Program-made: the position numbers and the translations under genes
The notes under the pieces: generated by a model
The model's input: only the letters and a program-made list of their open reading frames with translations
What the model was told of the DNA's origin: nothing
Databases searched by the model: none
In this document: positions 9,182-17,679 of the stretch, piece after piece
Numbering within the stretch: the first letter of the stretch is position 1
How the letters are laid out: each line of letters starts with the position of its first letter
Source: Szabonella sp046295215
GTDB lineage: Bacteria > Pseudomonadota > Alphaproteobacteria > Rhodobacterales > Rhodobacteraceae
Length of the DNA: 64,000 nt
Reading direction: 5' to 3'
Assembly: GCA_046295215.1 (NCBI GenBank)
Contig: JBKBNP010000012.1
Span: 1 to 64,000 of the forward strand

Positions 9182-10207
9182 TCACGGCATCGGCGTCAGG
9201 CGGATCGCATCCGCCGAGAGGTCCGGGACACCGGGCAGTTCCGCCGCGGGCAGGCCGTTGAACAGGATCACCGTGCCGGTGCCTGCGGCATCGGCAACGA
9301 GTTCGATCAGCGGGGAAATCATCTGCCCTGTCGCGTCGGTTTCGGCGGTGTAAAGCAGTTCCAGCGCGTCGCCTTCGGTGAAATCCAGCACGAGGCTGGT
9401 CGCAGTCAGGTCAAGGCGCTGGCGGTCGATCACGAAGAGGTCGTTCCCCTCGCCGCCCATGGCGAGATCACCGGGGCCGAGGATCAGCACATCATCGCCA
9501 GCCCCCCCGTAAAGGCTGTCGAACCCGTCCGGCAGGATCGAGCCTGCGGGCGTGGACAGGGCGAGCGACATCCCCGCAAGCGTGTCATTGCCATCGCCGC
9601 CGAACAGCATGTCATTGCCGGTGCCGCCGAGCAGCAGGTCGTCGCCCGCCTCGCCATGGATCACGTCATTGCCGCCATTTCCGGCGATGGTGTCATTGCC
9701 CGTTCCGCCAAAGCCGGTATCCGCGCCAAGGCCGAGGTCGATCCGGTCATTCCCCTCCCCACCATAGGCGAGGTCGTCGCCCTGCCGCAGGAACATCACA
9801 TCGTCGCCCGTCCCGCCATGGGCATAGTCATTGCCCGGTCCGGCATCGAGCGTGTCATCCCCCTCGCCCAGAAAATAGGCGAGGTCGAGTTCGGCCTCGG
9901 GCGACAGGTCGTCATCGCCCTCGGTGCCGAAGATCGTGCCGGCGTAATTCGCGGCGATATAGCCGGGCGCATCGTCGGGAATGGTGGGATCGGGGAAGGT
10001 TGCTTCAACAGGTTCAGCGTCATCGCTGCCCATTGCGGAAGCGGTGTCCGCCGCGCTTTCCTCTGCAACGTCGGGGCCGCTGCTGCCTGTATCCTGTGCT
10101 TCGGCGGGCAATGCGTCCTCGGGCTCGCTGTCGCGGTCGAAAAGCCCAAGATCAATGCCCAGCGAGCCAAGAAAAAGCACAAGGTAGGGCGCGAGCAGGA
10201 GTTCCAT
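9182..10207 (-). CDS. RTX-type calcium-binding repeat protein
   Basis: A 341-residue acidic protein. Residues 3-23 are hydrophobic (LLLAPYLVLFLGSLGIDLGLF) and look like a membrane anchor or uncleaved signal. An Asp/Glu/Ala-rich linker covers about 25-90. RTX nonapeptides GGxGxDxUx run from about 93 to 260 (for example GGEGNDRID, GGTGNDTI, GGDGNDTLAG, GGAGDDVLIL, GGEGNDLF), forming a Ca2+ beta-roll. The C-terminal 80 residues contain a VLDFTEGDALEL strand seen in Rhodobacteraceae RTX proteins. No protease, lipase or adhesin domain is visible and no type-I secretion gene is adjacent. The start at 10207 has GAGG upstream. Probably an envelope-exposed or secreted protein of unknown role. Confidence 0.85.
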   Translation of the reverse strand: MELLLAPYLVLFLGSLGIDLGLFDRDSEPEDALPAEAQDTGSSGPDVAEESAADTASAMGSDDAEPVEATFPDPTIPDDAPGYIAANYAGTIFGTEGDDDLSPEAELDLAYFLGEGDDTLDAGPGNDYAHGGTGDDVMFLRQGDDLAYGGEGNDRIDLGLGADTGFGGTGNDTIAGNGGNDVIHGEAGDDLLLGGTGNDMLFGGDGNDTLAGMSLALSTPAGSILPDGFDSLYGGAGDDVLILGPGDLAMGGEGNDLFVIDRQRLDLTATSLVLDFTEGDALELLYTAETDATGQMISPLIELVADAAGTGTVILFNGLPAAELPGVPDLSADAIRLTPMP

Positions 10208-10316
10208 GGGCTGTGCCTCAAGAGCCGGTGTTGCGACCGGATTACCTCTCAATCCCGGTTGAAATTTGACACAAATACGGCGGAACTGCCCAACTGTTCC
10301 CGATCGGGCAACAAAC

Positions 10317-10410
10317 CTATTCCACCGCGCGCAGGGGCGAAGTCGTCCGGGTGGGCATGGGAGGCGATGGCAGAGGGCTATTCCGCCGCGCGCAGAGGCG
10401 AAGTGGCCGG
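10317..10410. repeat. Duplicated 3' tail of the RND gene
   Basis: About 33 bases ending the RND gene (10378-10410, encoding ATSPLRAAE and the stop) recur just downstream at 10317-10350 with few mismatches; there the minus strand would read TTSPLRAVE and stop. The copies are 61 bp apart, so the second is out of frame with the gene. It looks like a short duplication or remnant of a homologous 3' end. Confidence 0.6.
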
Positions 10411-13400
10411 AACGGGTGTCGCGTCCCTGTCGGATGGGTCGGCAACGGGTGCGTGGGCCTCGTCTTCTGCCTGTGCGTCCGCCGCCGGTCGCGTGGGGGG
10501 CTCTTCCCACAGGATCAGCGGTGCGCGCAGTTTCCGCGCCGCGCGGTCAAGGGCGCGGTCGCGGGCAGCGGCACTGTCCGACCCGCTGGAAAGGGCCATG
10601 AGGATGGCAGCACTTCGATAGGCTCCGATGCCGAACCAGACCCGCAGGGCCAGCAGCGCCGGGGTGAACACCAGCGTCAGGACGGTTGCGATGCCGAGGC
10701 CGAACACGACAGCGGTGGCAAGCTGCTTCCACCAGAGCGCGGTCGGACTGTCCACCGAATAGCCGCCATTGATGAAATCGAGGCTGATGCCCAGCATCAT
10801 AGGCGAAAGCCCCGCCATCGTGGTGATCGTGGTCAGCAGCACCGGGCGGATGCGCTGTTCGGCGGTGCGGATGATCGCCTCCACCTTCGGCATGTAGCGG
10901 CTGAATTCCTGATATGTGTCGATCAGCACGATATTGTTGTTCACCACGATCCCCGCCAGCGCCACGATCCCGGTGCCGGTCATGATGATGGAGAAAGTCT
11001 GATCCATCACCAGCATGCCGATCAACACGCCCGTTGTGGACAGCACCACCGCGATCAGCACCAGCACGGAATTGTAGAAGCTGTTGAACTGCGCCAGCAG
11101 GATGATGAACATGAGCCCGAGCGCCCCGGCAAAGGCCTTGGCGAGGAAGGCGCCACTTTCGGCCTGATCTTCCTGATCGCCGGTGAATTCCCAGTTGACC
11201 CCGCTGGGCAGCGGGTTTTCGGTGGTCAGCCAGTCGGTCAGAAGCGCGATGCGTTCATTGGCATTGATCGCGCGGCCATCATTGGTGGTCAGGCCCGGCG
11301 TCACATCGGCCTTGACGTCGTAATGGCGCTGCTGATCCACGCGGTCGATCCGGCCCAGTTTCGCGACCGGCGTGCGGGTGATGAAATTCGAGAGCGGCAC
11401 CAGCCCGTCGGCAGTGCGCACCTTGAGCGTGTCGAGCGTCGACAACACCCGGTCGGATTCAGGCAGGCGGACGCGGATCTCGATTTCCTCGTCGGAAGTG
11501 TCCACCCGCATGGTGTCCAGCAGGATACCGCGCGTCACAAGCTGCACCATGCCGCCCACCGTCGCCACATCCGCGCCGAAACGGCCGGCGCGGGCCACGT
11601 CCACGTCGATCTGCCAGTCGATGCCGGGCAGGGGGCGGGTATCCTCGATGCCGATGATGCCATCAAGGCTTTCGAGTTTTGCGATGGTCGTTTCCACCGC
11701 CTTTTCCAGTGCCGCGAAATCGTCGGCCTTGAATCGCAGGTGGATCGGTTTGCCGGAGGCGGGGCCACGGCTCTGGCTCAGGGCCTCGGTCTGGATGCCG
11801 GGAATCCCTGCAAGGCGCGCCATGATGCCGTCCAGAACCACATCGCCGTCAAGGTCGGGCCGGTCCTTGCGGTCGTTCCACTGGATCATCTCGATCTGGA
11901 CCTGACCCACGGTATCCAGAGGCGCGCGCGCGCCTCCGGTGTTGGAGTTGAGCCCACCCGTGCCCGCAAAGGCAAAGACGCTGTCCACGCCTTCGGTATC
12001 GAGGATGATCGCCTCCACCTGCCGCAGAAGGTTATCCTTTTCTGTCAGCGACAGGTTGCCGCGTGCGCGGACATAGACAATGGCCTGTTCGGTTTCGGAT
12101 TCGACGAAGAATTCCACCCCTTTCGAGTTTTCACCGAAATAGATGAAGGTCGCGACCACGAACCCCAGCACGGCAGCGATGGAGATGAGCGGCATCACCG
12201 GATTGCCCGCGATCAGCTTGATGAAATAGCCGAAGGGCGTGCGGCGATAGCTGCCGTCGATGCGGCGCGGTTTGCGTTCGATCCGCGCGGAGGTGAGCGC
12301 GATGGAGGAGGCAAAGCCGCCGAGCATGAACAGGATCGCCCCCGGCAGGAACGAGAGCCCCCCGGTCGGGGCGGCGGAGCCCAGAAGATAGGCCGGGTTG
12401 ATGGTCTGCATCGCGCCGAGAAACATCAGATACATCGCGGGTGGCACCAGGGCCGCGCGCGCCGCCCAGGGCAGATGCGCAAGCCGTGCGGCGGCACGGT
12501 CCAGCAGGCGGCTCGTCCGCCCCGCCACGCCGCCGATCACCGGCAGATAGACCAGTGCCACCACAAGGCTTGCGATCAGCACAAAGATCAGGGTGATGGG
12601 CAGCATCCCCATGAACTCCCCCGGCACCCCCGGCCAGAACAGCATCGGCAGAAAGGCACAGAGCGTGGTGGCGGTGGAGGAGACGATGGGCCAGAACATC
12701 CGCTTGGCGGCCTCGGTATAGGCGGCCATGGGGCCGGTGCCTTCCGATATGCGTTTGTCGGCATATTCCACCACCACGATGGCGCCATCGACCAGCATCC
12801 CCACGGCAAGGATCAGGCCGAACATCACGATATTCGACACGGTGACGCCCATGACGGCAAAGAGCGCGAAGGTCATCAGGAAGGCGGTCGGGATGGCAAA
12901 GCCCACCAGCAAGGCGGACCTTGTGCCGAGGCTTGCCAGCACGACGATCATCACCAGCGCGATGGCGGTCATCACCGAGCCTTCCAACTGGCTGACCATG
13001 CTGCCCACCTGCGTCGACTGGTCGAGCGAGGCACGCACCTCCACCGCCTCGCGCAGCGGTTCGGGCCATGTGGCGCGTTCGACCTCCACCAGACGGCGGA
13101 CCTCGTTGGCGGTGTCGATCAGGTTGTAGCCCTTGCGTTTGACCACCTGGATCGCGACCGTGGTGTCGCCATTGAAGCGCGCGGTGCCGGTCCGGTCCTC
13201 GAAGGTGAGTCGGATGTCGGCCAGATCACCAAGCCGGATCACCCGGTCGCCATTCACCTTGACCGGCAGGTCATAGACCTGTTTCGGGTCGTCAAACGAA
13301 GCCGGGATCTTGACCGCGAAAGTGCCGCTGGCGGTTTCAACCTCGCCCGCCGCGATCAACTGGTTGTTGTTGCGCACGACGGAAATCAACTCGCCTGCCG

Positions 13401-13992
13401 TGACGTTGTAGGCCTCCAGCTTCAGGGGGTCGATCACCACCTCCAGCATCTCGTCGCGGTGGCCTGCGAGTTCGGCCTTCAGGACCGCGTCCATGCCCTC
13501 GATGCGGTCCTGCATGTCCTTGGCCGCGCGCAGCAAGGTGCGCTCCGGCACGTCGCCGGAAAGCGCCACGATGATGATGGGAAATTCGGAAAAGTTGATC
13601 TCGTTGATCGAATACTTGTCCGCACCGGCCGGGAATTTCCCCTCGGCCGTGTTCATCTTGTCGCGGACATCGGCGATGATCTTGGACTTGTCCCAGCCGA
13701 ATTCGAACTCCAGCGCAAGGCCCGCGTAGTTTTCCGACGCGGTGCCGGTCATCTTCTTCAGCCCGTCGAGGCCGGACATCTCGGTTTCCATCACCTTGAC
13801 CAGCAGGGTTTCGCTGTCGGAGGCGGAAATGCCGGGGAAGGGGACGGAGACGAACAGCGCCGGGATCTCGATATCCGGCTCGCCCTCCTTGGGAAGGCTC
13901 ACATAGGAAAACGCCCCCGCAAGGATCGAAAGCGCCACGAAGGCCACGATCATGCGCGCGCGCGACGCTGCCCAGTCGATGATGCCGGTCAT
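10378..13992 (-). CDS. RND efflux transporter permease
   Basis: A 1204-residue inner-membrane pump of the AcrB/CzcA superfamily, driven by the proton gradient and working with the adaptor encoded just upstream. TM1 is near 13-33. The TM4 proton-relay segment reads GMLVDGAIVVVEY (about 398-410): the first Asp (D402) is kept but the second position is Gly, as in heavy-metal (CzcA-like) members rather than AcrB. The TM10-11 region GIVALAGIVVNNNIVLIDTY is conserved. The protein is longer than usual (about 1030-1050), mainly through two extra hydrophobic segments at about 514-531 and 546-566 between TM6 and TM7. The start overlaps the adaptor's stop by 4 bases. Substrate unknown. Confidence 0.92.
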   Translation of the reverse strand: MTGIIDWAASRARMIVAFVALSILAGAFSYVSLPKEGEPDIEIPALFVSVPFPGISASDSETLLVKVMETEMSGLDGLKKMTGTASENYAGLALEFEFGWDKSKIIADVRDKMNTAEGKFPAGADKYSINEINFSEFPIIIVALSGDVPERTLLRAAKDMQDRIEGMDAVLKAELAGHRDEMLEVVIDPLKLEAYNVTAGELISVVRNNNQLIAAGEVETASGTFAVKIPASFDDPKQVYDLPVKVNGDRVIRLGDLADIRLTFEDRTGTARFNGDTTVAIQVVKRKGYNLIDTANEVRRLVEVERATWPEPLREAVEVRASLDQSTQVGSMVSQLEGSVMTAIALVMIVVLASLGTRSALLVGFAIPTAFLMTFALFAVMGVTVSNIVMFGLILAVGMLVDGAIVVVEYADKRISEGTGPMAAYTEAAKRMFWPIVSSTATTLCAFLPMLFWPGVPGEFMGMLPITLIFVLIASLVVALVYLPVIGGVAGRTSRLLDRAAARLAHLPWAARAALVPPAMYLMFLGAMQTINPAYLLGSAAPTGGLSFLPGAILFMLGGFASSIALTSARIERKPRRIDGSYRRTPFGYFIKLIAGNPVMPLISIAAVLGFVVATFIYFGENSKGVEFFVESETEQAIVYVRARGNLSLTEKDNLLRQVEAIILDTEGVDSVFAFAGTGGLNSNTGGARAPLDTVGQVQIEMIQWNDRKDRPDLDGDVVLDGIMARLAGIPGIQTEALSQSRGPASGKPIHLRFKADDFAALEKAVETTIAKLESLDGIIGIEDTRPLPGIDWQIDVDVARAGRFGADVATVGGMVQLVTRGILLDTMRVDTSDEEIEIRVRLPESDRVLSTLDTLKVRTADGLVPLSNFITRTPVAKLGRIDRVDQQRHYDVKADVTPGLTTNDGRAINANERIALLTDWLTTENPLPSGVNWEFTGDQEDQAESGAFLAKAFAGALGLMFIILLAQFNSFYNSVLVLIAVVLSTTGVLIGMLVMDQTFSIIMTGTGIVALAGIVVNNNIVLIDTYQEFSRYMPKVEAIIRTAEQRIRPVLLTTITTMAGLSPMMLGISLDFINGGYSVDSPTALWWKQLATAVVFGLGIATVLTLVFTPALLALRVWFGIGAYRSAAILMALSSGSDSAAARDRALDRAARKLRAPLILWEEPPTRPAADAQAEDEAHAPVADPSDRDATPVPATSPLRAAE

Positions 13993-15230
13993 GGGGTGGT
14001 TTCCCGCCAGGTGGGATCGAGCGCGGTGCCTTCGGTCACGAACTCCTGACCGACCACGATCACATCCGCCGTATCGGGCAGGCCCATCAGCCAGACCCCG
14101 TCAACCGTGTCGCGCAGCAGGGTGACCGGGGCGAAAACCGAGCGGTGGTCCGCATCCACCAGCCGCACGCCGAGCCGCCCCCCGTCATCCAGCGTCAGGG
14201 CAGAGCCCGGAAGGAGATGCGCGTTGCGACCTTCGGTCTCGATCATCATCTCGGCTGTCTGGCCGTCGCGGATGGCAAGGTCGGCATTGGAAACCGTCAC
14301 CTCGACCCGGAAGGTGCGGGTCAGCGGATCGGCGGATCGCGACAGGAAGGTGACGCGCCCCATGGCCTCGCGCCCCGACACCAGCCGCGCCCCGGCCAAG
14401 GCACCGACGCTGACCTTGTCCACATCGGCCTCTGAGAGGAACCCCACCAGCTTGATCGGGTCGAGCTGGATCACGGTGGCGCAGGGTGCCCCCGGTTGCA
14501 AAAGCGCGCCGAGTTCCGCCGTATCGGTTTCCAGCAGGCCGTCGAACGGCGCCTTGATCGTCAGGCGGTCAAGCTCCTTCCGCGCGACCTCGACGGCGGC
14601 TTCGGCGGCGCGCAGGCCCGATTGCGCGGCCTGCAGGCCCGCTTCGGCGGAACTGACGCCCGCCCGGGCCGAGGACAGGCTGGCCTGCGCGCCCGCCACC
14701 CGCGTTTCCGAGGCAAATCCGCCTTCGCCAAGCCGCGAGGCGGCACGTTCGTTGATTTCGGCCTCGCTCTGCCGGGCGCGGGCTTCTTCCAGCCGTGCGC
14801 TGGATTCGGGCAGTCGGCTGGCGGCTTCCATCAGCCGCGCCTCGGCCTCGGCCAGCATGGCGGGACGGGTGCCGGGGTCGAGATCGCACAGCGTCTGGCC
14901 CGCCTGAACATAGGCACCGCGCCGCAAGGGGGCGGAGTTCACGAGGCCCGATGTTTCCGCGCGCACCTCGACCTCGCGCGCGGCCTCGGTCCGGCCTCGG
15001 GCCAGCACGGCGCTGTCGACATTCTGCGCCAGACTTTTCTGGACCAGCACCGACACGCGCCGCACCGTTTCGGGCGGGGTGGCCGGGGCGGGATCGGCCG
15101 TCTGCGACGGGGCGGCAATCGCCGCGGCTTCTCCCCCGGCAGCGAAGAGCGAAAGCCGCTCGCGTTCAAAGACCAGAACATAGAGCGATCCGGACACCGC
15201 CACAGCCGTCAGAAAGGGAACAACTCTCAT
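13989..15230 (-). CDS. RND efflux periplasmic adaptor (membrane fusion protein)
   Basis: A 413-residue HlyD/AcrA-type adaptor linking the inner-membrane RND pump to an outer-membrane channel. Residues 5-20 form an N-terminal membrane anchor. A lipoyl half-domain follows (TSGLVNSAPLRRGAYVQAGQ), then an Ala/Glu/Arg-rich alpha-helical hairpin of about 130-215 residues, the second lipoyl half (KAPFDGLLETDTAELGALL), and beta-barrel and membrane-proximal domains. ATG 15230 is preferred to the GTG at 15233 because GAGG lies 6 bases upstream. Its stop overlaps the RND start (ATGA), so the pair is translationally coupled. No outer-membrane TolC partner is adjacent. The 276-bp gap upstream (15231-15506) holds AT-richer sequence with TAAACT twice near 15328-15355 but no promoter I trust. 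Confidence 0.9.
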   Translation of the reverse strand: MRVVPFLTAVAVSGSLYVLVFERERLSLFAAGGEAAAIAAPSQTADPAPATPPETVRRVSVLVQKSLAQNVDSAVLARGRTEAAREVEVRAETSGLVNSAPLRRGAYVQAGQTLCDLDPGTRPAMLAEAEARLMEAASRLPESSARLEEARARQSEAEINERAASRLGEGGFASETRVAGAQASLSSARAGVSSAEAGLQAAQSGLRAAEAAVEVARKELDRLTIKAPFDGLLETDTAELGALLQPGAPCATVIQLDPIKLVGFLSEADVDKVSVGALAGARLVSGREAMGRVTFLSRSADPLTRTFRVEVTVSNADLAIRDGQTAEMMIETEGRNAHLLPGSALTLDDGGRLGVRLVDADHRSVFAPVTLLRDTVDGVWLMGLPDTADVIVVGQEFVTEGTALDPTWRETTP

Positions 15231-15506
15231 CACTTGCCTCGTGTTGTCACGGCCCGCTGTCCTGCCTGCCGGACATCATCAAATAGGGGGCGGTGCCGAC
15301 CTGTTACGCGGTCCACCCTGCATACGCTAAACTGTCCGGTTCAGATTAAACTTTTCGTGCGGAGGCCGCAAGCGGCGAGATGGCGCATGCCGAAGGCCGG
15401 ATCAGACCCGGGGGCGGCCCGTTTCGGGGAGCGCCGGGCGGACGGGCCGGGGCTTGGCAAGGCGCGGCCCTTGCGTGTAAGACAGGCCAAACGAACGGAG
15501 AACCTG

Positions 15507-16160
15507 GTGAGCAATCCCGAAAGTTTCATCGACGAAGTCACCGAGGAGGTCCGCCGCGACCGGCTCTATGGGATCCTGCGCCGCTATGGCTGGATCGGGC
15601 TTGTCGTGGTGGCATTGATTGTCGGCGGGGCGGCCTGGACGGAATGGCAAAAGGCGCAGGCGCGCAATCAGGCGCGCGCCTTCGGTGACGCGCTTCTGGA
15701 CGCGCTGGACCGGGACGCCCCGGCAGACCGGCTGGCGGCCTTGCAATCGGTGGAAGCCAGAGGCAGCGCCGATGCGCTGGCCGTGCGCGACCTTCTCGCG
15801 GCCTCGGACCCGGAGACGGACCCTGCGGCCGCGCTGGCAGCACTGGACAGGATTGCGGGCAATCCAGGCGTGACACAGGTCTACCGCGACCTTGCCGTGC
15901 TGCGACGGGTTCTGCTGGCAGGCACGGAGATGGAGATTGCCGCGCGTCGCGCTGCTCTTGACCCGCTGGCCATTCCGGGGCGGCCGTTCCGGACGCTGGC
16001 ACTGGAGCAGATGGCCTATCTTGAGGTGGAGGCGGGCAACCCGGCGGCGGCAATCACGCAACTGCGCGCCCTTTCCGCCGATCAGGAAGCGCCCTCGGGC
16101 TTGCGTCAGCGCGCCGAGCAGATGATTGTAGCCCTTGGCGGCGGAACCGTCGAAGGCTGA
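15507..16160 (+). CDS. YfgM-like membrane-anchored TPR protein
   Basis: A 217-residue protein with a short cytoplasmic start (SNPESFIDEVTEEVRRDR), one transmembrane segment at about 28-46 (GWIGLVVVALIVGGAAW), and a periplasmic Ala-rich helical tail resembling degenerate TPRs (TPR_21 / DUF2133 family). In E. coli, YfgM joins SecYEG and PpiD as a periplasmic chaperone partner, and yfgM-bamB-der are consecutive; the same order here supports the assignment. The start is a GTG at 15507 with CGGAG 6 bases upstream; the frame is open further upstream but overlaps the divergent efflux gene. The gap to bamB is 75 bp. Confidence 0.8.
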   Translation: MSNPESFIDEVTEEVRRDRLYGILRRYGWIGLVVVALIVGGAAWTEWQKAQARNQARAFGDALLDALDRDAPADRLAALQSVEARGSADALAVRDLLAASDPETDPAAALAALDRIAGNPGVTQVYRDLAVLRRVLLAGTEMEIAARRAALDPLAIPGRPFRTLALEQMAYLEVEAGNPAAAITQLRALSADQEAPSGLRQRAEQMIVALGGGTVEG

Positions 16161-16235
16161 ACGGGCGGAATGTGACGGGGCCGGGTGCGGATATTCGCCC
16201 GGCAAGACTGGTCAGCCGGTAGGGCAGGCGAACAG

Positions 16236-17621
16236 ATGAAGGGCAGGCGAGGCATGGTGGTTTTTTCGCAAGCAAGCCGGCGGACCGGGTTGCGGGGCCT
16301 TTCGCTGGTGACGGCTTTTCTGCTGGTCGGCGCCTGCGAAAAGGAAGTTATCCTCGATGGGGAGCGGTTCGACCCGCGCACGCCGCTGGAGGCTTCGATC
16401 CCGACCGAGGGAGACCCGAGGCCCACCGACCCGGCGGCTGTCACCTTCAACGAAAGCCGTCCCATCGCCCTGCCATCCCCGCGCAGCAATGCCGACTGGA
16501 CCCATCGCGCAGGAAGTGCGCAGCATTTCGCGGGCCATGTCGCCCTCTCGCCGCAACCCGCGCTGGTCTGGAGCGCGAATATAGGCACGGGCGACAGCCG
16601 CCGTTTCCGCATTTCGGCGGCTCCCGTGGTCGCGGGTGGGCGGATCTTCACCATGGATGCGCAGGGGCGCGTCACCGCGACCGGCAGCAACGGGGCGACG
16701 CTCTGGCAAATGGCGACCAAGCCTGAAGGCGCGCGCAGCGATCAGTCCGGCGGCGGGCTTGCCTATGGAGGCGGTCGGCTTGCCGTGACCACAGGCTATG
16801 GCGAGGTTCTGGCGCTCGACCCCGCCAGCGGTGCGGTGATCTGGCGGCAGAAAGTCGATGCGCCTGCCTCGGGTGCGCCCGCGGTGGCGGATGGGCTGGT
16901 CTTTGCGGTGGGACGTGACGGCGCGGCCTGGGCGATCCGGCTGGCGGACGGGCGGGTGGACTGGCGTCTGCCCGGCGTGCCGTCGCGCACCGGCATGATC
17001 GGGGCGGCGGGACCCGCCATCGGCGACCGCACGGTGCTGCTGCCTTTCGGCAATGGTGAAGTGGTCGCGGCGCTGCGCGCGGGCGGTGAACGGGTCTGGA
17101 ACGCGCAGGTGCAGGGCCGCAGGCTCGGGCGCGGCTATACCTTCATGTCGGACATCACCGGCGATCCGGTGATCGACGGCGCGGTGACCTATATCGGCAA
17201 TCAGAGCGGGCGGACCGTTGCGGTCGACAGTGCCACCGGCACCCGCCGATGGACCGCGACCGAGGCCGCCTATGGCCCGGTGGTTCCGGTGGGCGGCTCA
17301 GTGTTCCTGATTTCAGACGAGTCGCGCCTCGTGCGGCTGGATGCCTCGACCGGCACGGCGATCTGGTCGGTGGAAATGCCCTATTTCATCTCGACCCGCG
17401 AACGGCGGCGCGGCGAGATCGTGCCGCATTTCGGCCCGGTGCTGGCGGGCGGGCGGCTGGTTGTCGCCTCGGGTGACGGGCTTTTGCGCTTCTTCAGCCC
17501 CACCGATGGGGCGTTGACCGCGACAGTGCCGCTGCCCGGCGGGGCGGCCTCGGCGCCTGCGGTGGTGGGCGGTGTGCTGTATGTCGTCTCCAGCCGGGGG
17601 CAACTTCACGCTTTCCGTTGA
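16236..17621 (+). CDS. bamB: Outer membrane assembly lipoprotein BamB-like (PQQ-type beta-propeller)
   Basis: A 461-residue lipoprotein. A signal segment at about 19-33 ends in a lipobox (LLVGAC, C34), so it should be lipidated. From about residue 90 it carries PQQ/WD-like beta-propeller blades with recurring AAPVVAGGRIFTMDAQGRV, ASGAPAVADGLVFAVGRDG, GDPVIDGAVTYIGNQSGR and SAPAVVGGVLYVVSSRG units. BamB helps the BAM complex insert beta-barrel proteins in the outer membrane. Its placement between a yfgM-like gene and der is the classical order. Start choice is uncertain: ATG 16236 (AGGCG upstream) or ATG 16254 are both possible. It is longer than E. coli BamB (392) because of a 55-residue Pro-rich segment after the lipid-attachment Cys. 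Confidence 0.85.
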   Translation: MKGRRGMVVFSQASRRTGLRGLSLVTAFLLVGACEKEVILDGERFDPRTPLEASIPTEGDPRPTDPAAVTFNESRPIALPSPRSNADWTHRAGSAQHFAGHVALSPQPALVWSANIGTGDSRRFRISAAPVVAGGRIFTMDAQGRVTATGSNGATLWQMATKPEGARSDQSGGGLAYGGGRLAVTTGYGEVLALDPASGAVIWRQKVDAPASGAPAVADGLVFAVGRDGAAWAIRLADGRVDWRLPGVPSRTGMIGAAGPAIGDRTVLLPFGNGEVVAALRAGGERVWNAQVQGRRLGRGYTFMSDITGDPVIDGAVTYIGNQSGRTVAVDSATGTRRWTATEAAYGPVVPVGGSVFLISDESRLVRLDASTGTAIWSVEMPYFISTRERRRGEIVPHFGPVLAGGRLVVASGDGLLRFFSPTDGALTATVPLPGGAASAPAVVGGVLYVVSSRGQLHAFR

Positions 17622-17679
17622 CGCCCGGGCGGTGTAAGCCCCACGGCTTGACGCATGATCCCTGCCCCCGGAGGGCCTG

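Noticed and set aside
10351..14049. A 1232-codon open frame on the plus strand across the RND gene
   Set aside because: The minus strand encodes a clear RND transporter; the plus frame is a high-GC shadow rich in His/Gln/Asp/Arg with no domain, no ribosome site and no homology.
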